This document shows positions 57,988-64,000 of a DNA stretch of 64,000 bases, piece by piece; the stretch's first letter is position 1; the number at the start of each line of letters is the position of its first letter. The DNA comes from Trichosphaerium sp. ATCC 40318 (taxonomy: Eukaryota; Discosea; Flabellinia; Trichosidae). The notes below the pieces were generated by a model, which saw only the letters and a program-made list of their open reading frames with translations, was not told the DNA's origin and did no database searches. The translations under genes and the position numbers were made by a program. Location: NCBI GenBank assembly GCA_038496445.1, contig JALMLS010000275.1:27159-91158 (forward strand), read 5' to 3'.

Positions 57988-59514
57988 ATGAAACTAGTAG
58001 CAAATTCTAAAAAGCCTGGGAGTGCGTGGCTTCAATCGCGTCCGTTTTGTAGCTAATGCCTTCAACTAGAGTCGCGCTTTAAGCAACAACAGCTCCCAGC
58101 GTGGCAGCCTATCCTAACGCCACGAACAGTGATTATTGCGTTTTTTGTAATTGGCATCATATTTATTCCGGTCGGTGTTGCGTTTTATATCACATCAGAC
58201 GGTGTAAGTATTACCAACAGCTTTTTTATCTTTTTTGTATTTCTCTCCAAATCGCTCTAACGCGCTCCTCGGCACTCTCACTTGCCTAAGATTAAATACC
58301 CTCGCAAATAATCAAGAAAAAATTGCATGCGTTACCTTTTACATCTTTCTAATGGTTACAAGGTGCAAGAGACTGAGCTTCGCTATGATGATATTTGCGG
58401 AGCACCAAATCCAAATACAACAGAGCCGTGTGTCATTACTTTCGACGACCTAGACATGAAGCCACCTGTATACCTTTACTACAAATTAACCAACTTCTTT
58501 CAAAACCACAGAAGGTAACGCTTGAAATATTTAGTGAATGCCTGGCTTTGACACTTTATATTCTAGATATGTCAGATCTAGAAACGATGCTCAGCTTGCC
58601 GGTGATGCAGATGTCTCTGCTGGTTCTTTAAGCGACTGTTCACCTTTAGATAAGATAAACAATAGACCAATCCTTCCTTGTGGTCTCATTGCTAATAGCC
58701 AGTTCAATGGTACGTTTGCCCAGAGAGCACAAAAAGTTAATTGTGTTTATGTGTCGTTTTCTAGATTCTTTTATGATGCATGATGCCAATGGCACTGCAG
58801 TACCTTTGCGATCTAAGGGTATAGCCTGGAAATCAGATGTTGACAGAAAGGTACACGCGCAAGGATTTTTATTTATTTATTTTTGTGTTTCTTATACGCC
58901 TAGTTCAACAATCCTGGTGCTAGCAGCATAGGCGCCGTTAGAGTTATTCCAGACTTTGAAAATGAAGATTTTATCGTTTGGATGCGTGTTGCTGCTCTAC
59001 CAACATTCAAGAAACTACATAGGCACGCTTAGTAGTTATAACACAATTGGTATTATGTGTTTTGTACTTATACGCTTTGTAGAATCATAGATGTTGAGCT
59101 AAAGGGTAACTTTACTCTAATGATCATGAACAGTATCCTTTTTTTTCTTTTAAATGGCCAGCGTCGGGTCTCTTTTAGACGTGTTATTAGTCTTATGATT
59201 CCTTTACAATATTCAAGATTATCCTGTTGAAGGCTTCAAGGGTAAAAAGTTTGTTGTTTTATCTGAGACTTCCTTCCTTGGCGGAAAGAACCAATTCTTG
59301 GGTATTGCTTACTTGGTAGTTGGTGGTCTTGCTATTTTACAAGCAATAGTATTTTTAATTGCTCACTTAATTAACGGAAGGTACTGTTTGTTTTCCGTTT
59401 TTAAAGAAAAGAAAAGTGTGACACTTTTTTTTGTGTTTTTGTAGAGTACTTACCAATTGCATTTATAGAAAACTGGGTGATACACGTTACTTGGCGTGGA
59501 ATAAAGGAAATTAA
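57988..59514 (+). CDS. CDC50: CDC50/LEM3 family flippase beta subunit
   Basis: CDC50 proteins are obligatory partners of P4-ATPase lipid flippases, needed for leaving the ER and for activity. [20 protein letters not shown] splices to [20 protein letters not shown], the family's N-terminal signature, followed by TM1 ([17 protein letters not shown]). The ectodomain has [63 protein letters not shown] and [19 protein letters not shown]. Near the end are [20 protein letters not shown] (TM2) and a short tail ending WNKGN. Paired cysteines of the ectodomain are present. About nine introns. Confidence 0.94.
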
Positions 59515-59759
59515 TTATATCATCTTTGTGCAGTTCGTCTTTGAAAACAAAACTGTCAAGATAACGGCACACTGCTATGAGGTCGTTGTAAATAACTTAC
59601 GAATCAAAAAAAAAAAGTTGTTGATGTAATAGTTTAACGCGTAGTTGAGTGGAATACTATTGTTTTTATGCTTTGTCGAGTGACATTGAATGTTGTGACA
59701 TTTAGATGCATCTTCAGCCGTTAAGGAACAAATGTGACATTTAAAATTCATAACGCACA

Positions 59760-61716
59760 ATGAGAGCGCTTGTACTCAACAAAGCCCTCAAATGGGAGGT
59801 AACAACGGTACCAAAGCCTGAAGTAGTGTATGTTTGGCCATTTATCGTTAAAATGTCTATGCATTGCTTCTAACGCTAGTTAATCAAGACAGGGGACTGC
59901 GCTGGTGAAAATACATGCAGCTGCGTTTAACAGGTTGGCAAATTGTAATTTATGCATCGTATGTAACTAAATACAACTCTAGGAGAGATTTTTGGATGAC
60001 TTTAGGACTTTACCCGGGCATCAAGGTAATAAATGAAATACCAACGTGAAAGTCGTTACTTCACTATTGTCGCTCTGAAACCGTTATTTCCATGCGTGTC
60101 ATCTTATCCTCAACTTCAATTCACGACTTCCTTACAAATTGTATTTTAGACGCCGTCAATACTCGGTTCTGATGGCTCAGGTGAAGTAGTTAAGGTTGGA
60201 TCCAACAAAGACAAACGTCCGTTGCTTTTTGACACTGTTTTGCGAATAGTGACCAACACTAGATTGGCTTGGCGAAAGAGTTATTATAAACCCGTCCTTC
60301 AACTGGGGTAATGATGAAAGAGTGCAGTCAAAACGATTTAAGATACTTGGTATGCCTGTGGACGGAACCTTTGCAGAGTAAGTCAAGCATTCAAAAAAAA
60401 AAAAAGGCAAAAAACATGTTTTATTTGACATTGTTCTGCACGTGGTTTATATGCATAAATACTGCAAAATGCGCACTTGTAGGCATTTTTCATATATTGA
60501 TTATTTCTTTAGGTATATTAGAGTTCCTGTTAAGCAGTATGTAAAGTAATATTTCACGGTGTTGCAAACTCATTTTGTGTGTAGACTTCACAGAATGCCT
60601 AAACATTTAAGTCATACTACTGCAGCAGCATTACCTCTTGCTGGTGTAACAGCATATAGGTAAAATATTGAAGATCTAATTTATTCTCTTACATTAATAA
60701 TAGAGCTTTGTTTGTGCAAGGAGGTTGTCAGATCAACGATAGAGTTCTCGTAACAGGTAGGCTTAGATTTACCAAATAGTATTGGGTTTTCATGTCGTGC
60801 TCAGCGTATTCTAGGTATTGGTGGAGGTGTAGCGCAATATGTAGCGCAGTTTGCCAGTGCTGCAGGCGCCAATGTCTACGTAAGAGAAAGTAGTACTTTG
60901 TAAGTATTGATTAAATTAAAAAGGTCACAAGTGGTTCGCAAGAAAAAATTGAGCGGAGCAAGAAGCTGTTTGGTGTCAAAGACGGAGCGAACTACAATGA
61001 AAAGGTAATAATTTACGATTACTACAAAGTGGTATCTCATATTTACGTAGAAATGGAGACGAAAGGTACACGTGCTGCTTCATGTCAGGTGAAGTTTTTT
61101 AACAAAATGTCATGTAGTTAGTTCAGTTGGCTGGAGGACCATTTGATCTTATCATTGGTACCTTTCTATTATTTCGATAAAACGCGGCTTCTTATGTTAA
61201 TTTTATAGACGGTGCTGGTGGTAAAGGGTTCAATAAATTATTGAATATAGCAAAGTTGGGTGGTACCATTGTTTCGTAAGTTAACAATTGAATCAAAGAA
61301 TTCTTCAACTTCTTTTCTTGAACGGAAGCTGCGGTTTATTTCTAATTTCTGTTAATAGGTATGGCGCCACAGCGCTTAATCCAAATAAACTTGTTCTACC
61401 GCGTCTCTTTTTGAAACAACTAAGGATCATAGGATCTACTATGGGATCAGATAGGTAAGTACTTCTAAAATAGGATTCGAAGTCAAGTTTTTTGTGCTTA
61501 TTTTTTTTTGTTCCTTTTCGCTTCATTCTGTTCTGACACTAGTTGTAATAAAGGGATTTTGAAAATATGGTAAAGTTTGTTGTATCCCATAAGATACATC
61601 CTCATCTTGACTGTGTAATACCTATTTCACGTACTGGAGCAGCTCATGAAAGACTAAAGAATTGTGAACACTTTGGAAAGATTGTTATTGATTTCTCTTT
61701 AAAAGCGAGCCTGTAG
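59760..61716 (+). CDS. Quinone-oxidoreductase-like MDR-family dehydrogenase
   Basis: This is an NAD(P)H-dependent medium-chain reductase. The start is MRALVLNKALKWEVTTVPKP. Then come VKIHAAAFNRRDFWMTLGLY (the 'AAALN..D' substrate-loop region), ILGSDGSGEVVKVGSN, GERVIINPSFNWGN, DGTFAEYIRVP, AAALPLAGVTAYRALF, and the Rossmann nucleotide loop VLVTGIGGGVAQYVAQFASA. After it are GGPFDLIIDGAGGKGFNKLL, IVSYGATA and a C-terminal DFSLKASL. The catalytic-zinc Cys and His of alcohol dehydrogenases are not seen, as in the zinc-free quinone reductase branch. About eleven introns, one of the most densely split genes here. Substrate unknown. Confidence 0.85.
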
Positions 61717-62165
61717 AGCAGCTCCTACGCCAATAAAAACGTTTACACATACACTCTTCGTGATCTTTGCAAGCTTAATTGTTGCAGCAACTTTTAAAAC
61801 AAAATCTTTGTGATAGTGATGGTTGGAAAAAAAACTTTAACAAATCAAGATCTTTCCTTTTGGTACTGATTCCTCACGTGAGAATCATGAGATTCGTTCT
61901 CAATAATTTTTTTCAATTCTTTGCTTATACGATACTAGACCAATAGATCGTTCTAAGGACCTGCCTTTTGCTACCTCAATTGCAAAATACGGCCTTAGAC
62001 AACCATTTCAGCGACTTAAGGTGTTATTTGCTCTTAAAAAAGAACCAAGAAACGTTTCGTTCGCACCTGATCTCAGAATCTTATAAAACACTTCTAATAC
62101 GTTACAGGTAACCAATCTACATTTATTTGAAACGCATAATTTAACACTTGGCCGAAAATTAGAAT
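61717..62165. other. Intergenic with one exon-like segment
   Basis: Apart from the segment 61939-62086, described separately, this is 3' flank of the MDR gene and 5' flank of the MORN gene. Confidence 0.4.
61939..62086 (+). CDS. Possible last exon of a small gene
   Basis: After an ACTAG acceptor the segment is open to a stop at 62086: PIDRSKDLPFATSIAKYGLR, then QPFQRLKVLFALKKEPRN and VSFAPDLRIL. The composition looks like a small basic, perhaps mitochondrial, protein. An upstream exon could start at about 61819 (MVGKKTLTNQDLSF) with a GTACTG donor, but the simple join creates a stop, so the model is incomplete. Confidence 0.35.
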
Positions 62166-62798
62166 ATGGCCTACCAGACGCCTATGTGTGTTATGGAATT
62201 GCCGTTGGAGCTTCAACATATCATTTTTGAGACAAGTGGAGATATATTCATAAAATGGCCTTCACTTTGTTTGTATGCAGCAAAGACTAGTAGATTTAAC
62301 GATTCATTGGAAAAGAATGGATGTTTCAGAAGGTATGACTCGTCAAACAGGTTAAAAATAAAATGTTACTTCAAAAACGGTTTGCTCCACGGGAAGTACA
62401 TTGAGATGAATGACTCTGGTCAAACACTTACAAGATGCTCTTATAACAACAATAAGCTACATGGATTGTATACATCTCATTACGATAATGGGAAAATGAA
62501 GAAACAAGTCATGTATGATAATGGTGTGCGTAATGGAGATGTAAAAACTTGGTATGAAGATGGACAGATGAGGTATCATCTACAGTTCAAGGATAATATA
62601 CCACATGGTGAGTTTAGGTATTGGCATGGTAATGGTATGCTTCAGACTGTATTTACATATGATAATGGAAAGAGACATGGTGAATCAATGTGGTATACTT
62701 TAACGGGAACTTTGTTTGAGCATAAAGTTTTTCAGTTTGGAAAAGAGACGTCAATCTTGACTAATATTTCTTTATCAACGTCTAAAAGTATAATATAA
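62166..62798 (+). CDS. Intronless MORN-repeat protein with F-box-like N-terminus
   Basis: A single exon of 210 residues. The N-terminus MELPLELQHIIFETSGDIFI resembles the first helices of an F-box. The rest is at least five MORN-variant repeats of about 23 residues with the pattern 'Y.NG..HG....Y..G': FKNGLLHGKYIEMNDSGQ, YNNNKLHGLYTSHYDNGK, YDNGVRNGDVKTWYEDGQ, FKDNIPHGEFRYWHGNGM, YDNGKRHGESMWYTLTGT. Such proteins with both parts are common in giant viruses of amoebae and in some bacteria. The gene lacks introns while its neighbours have many, which fits acquisition by transfer but does not prove it. Function unknown; repeats may bind lipids or proteins. Confidence 0.75.
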   Translation: MAYQTPMCVMELPLELQHIIFETSGDIFIKWPSLCLYAAKTSRFNDSLEKNGCFRRYDSSNRLKIKCYFKNGLLHGKYIEMNDSGQTLTRCSYNNNKLHGLYTSHYDNGKMKKQVMYDNGVRNGDVKTWYEDGQMRYHLQFKDNIPHGEFRYWHGNGMLQTVFTYDNGKRHGESMWYTLTGTLFEHKVFQFGKETSILTNISLSTSKSII

Positions 62799-62940
62799 GT
62801 TGGTCTTACTCTTGTACTATTCATAGATTCTACATAATTGTTGATTGAATAAAAAAAAATTGATCGAAAAATAGGGTTGTTGTATTGTATTTATTATTTT
62901 ATTGTACATAGTTTAAAGAATTGGTTTTTTTGTTAGCTAC

Positions 62941-64000
62941 TTAGTTCTGGTAAGTGTTTGCAACTTCGAGGTTATCTGCCGAATAGATACGTCCTTGTGT
63001 GTCACCAAGCATTACTGGTGAAGCATAAGTTACTGGTGGTCCATCAACTCTGACATCAGGTCTTGAATGGTCCTCACCAGGAATATGAAAACGACCTAGT
63101 TGTGGAGGTGGCATCGAGATCTTTTTTGGTGGTTTAAGCTCGCTTTTATCCTCTGTTGTATTCATGGAAAGCGCTAGTGGCCGTGGTGGAAGTTCAGGGA
63201 CTGTTGTCTCTTCAGAGCCTTCTATAGGTATCAAAAATCCTCCTATAGCTATGGGGGTATCTTCTAGCGGTCTTGCAAGTACTGGAAGTTGTCGGTTAAT
63301 GTCACTAGAATCACTTGATTCTTTTGTTTGATTCATCATTGGTATGAAGTATCCGGTCTTAGGAGGTTCTGGTAAAGGCTTCGGAAGGTTCGATGAATCT
63401 ACTTCTCCAGGTAGACCAAACATAAATCTTGTAGTTGAACCAGCTCTGCTCTTTTTAAATTTTGCTAGTTTCTCTTCAACTTCTTTTGACACTGATCTTC
63501 TTTTATGTCTTAGATATAAAAACACTATAGTGGTAGCTACTACAGAAAAGAATACTGCCTGAAAATACATTAGTGATCATTAAATAACAGAGTCAATCAG
63601 GGTGTTCCTTTTTCAAAAAGTGAAGTAGTTTTGAATGGAATGAAAGAAACTAGTTGCAGAACTAACCCAGCACACCACCACCAATGTAGTAATATAAGGT
63701 TACTGTGGCTTGCTCTTCCTCATCTGCATCTCTTACAGGTACATCCCCGTATATGTTTGGATCAAGCAGGAGAGTCAAATCAGGATCGTAGAACAAACTA
63801 TGTAGTTTAGATTTTGTTGAAAAAGGGAATAACCCTTTTAAGGTGTTTTAACTTTACTTACTCTCAGTGATATTAAACCCAAAGTAAGCAAATGTACCAA
63901 CACAAACAGAAAGTTCGCCATTAAGCAAGCTACACACACGAACTAGAAACAAACAGTAAGGAGAAGGCAATTACCCTGATTTTGTTTGGAGATTTTTTTT
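62941..64000 (-). CDS. Type I membrane protein with proline-rich cytoplasmic tail, 5' end outside window
   Basis: The 3' exon (63570-62941) encodes a membrane helix (AVFFSVVATTIVFLYLRH) and a tail of about 190 residues rich in proline (LPKPLPEPPKTGYFIPMM, VPELPPRPLALS, PPKKISMPPPQLGRFHIPG) ending VANTYQN. Upstream exons give part of an ectodomain: VRVCSLLNGELSVCVGTFAY, FGFNITE and VLYDPDLTLLLDPNIYGDVP, then ATVTLYYYIGGG just before the helix. The helix is therefore internal and the protein begins beyond base 64000. PP and PxxP motifs suggest SH3 or profilin/WW partners inside the cell. Family not recognised. Confidence 0.65.

Overview
The window is nuclear DNA of a small-genome, intron-rich unicellular eukaryote. 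Introns are mostly about 40-80 nt, usually start GTACGT, GTAAGT or GTATGT and end in TAG or CAG, and the DNA is moderately AT-rich. There are no bacterial operons. Genes are packed on both strands, often with 50-300 bp between them. The gene set includes filamin repeats, a RhoGEF, PX and PH domains, CDC50, a fungal-type GH128 glucanase, 7TM receptors and many ankyrin/LRR/MORN repeats. It suits a free-living, phagocytic, amoeba-like protist. This lineage guess is an inference; no rRNA or organelle marker is present.

Layout. At 1-2.9 kb lie the 5' part of the ribosome-biogenesis GTPase NOG1 and a small single-pass membrane protein. At 4.9-9.5 kb is a large cytoskeletal protein combining filamin-type repeats, a long coiled coil, a PX domain and a PH domain. 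At 9.8-12.1 kb is poly(A)-binding protein. At 12.6-28.9 kb is an accessory cluster with three copies of an ankyrin / P-loop GTPase / C-terminal membrane-anchor family, one disrupted by a 1.8 kb insertion. It also holds a divergently transcribed ankyrin gene with an internal in-frame duplication, a membrane coiled-coil gene paired with the third GTPase copy, and decayed fragments of the same genes.

At 29-41 kb are a secreted GH128 glucanase, a secreted FAD-linked oxidase, an LRR gene with a decayed neighbour, a helical protein that may be SLF2/Nse6-like, and a secreted surface protein. At 42-47.6 kb is a tandem duplication of a 7TM receptor gene, with a 366 bp MITE (21 bp terminal inverted repeats, 8 bp target duplication) between the copies and a separate 118 bp palindrome downstream.

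At 48.3-64 kb are mostly housekeeping genes: a DH-PH RhoGEF, a coiled-coil gene with a decayed tandem copy, phosphomannomutase, deoxyhypusine synthase, a small type I membrane protein, RPA3, a CDC50 flippase subunit, a quinone-oxidoreductase-like MDR enzyme, an intronless MORN-repeat gene and a type I membrane protein running off the right edge.

The most promising candidate for an undescribed system is the ankyrin-GTPase-membrane-anchor family and its divergent partners at 12.6-28.9 kb. It resembles immune-type GTPase families in general layout and in its duplication and decay, but any immune role is inference. All exon structures were read by eye from splice consensus and reading-frame continuity; gene limits are start-to-stop spans that include introns.
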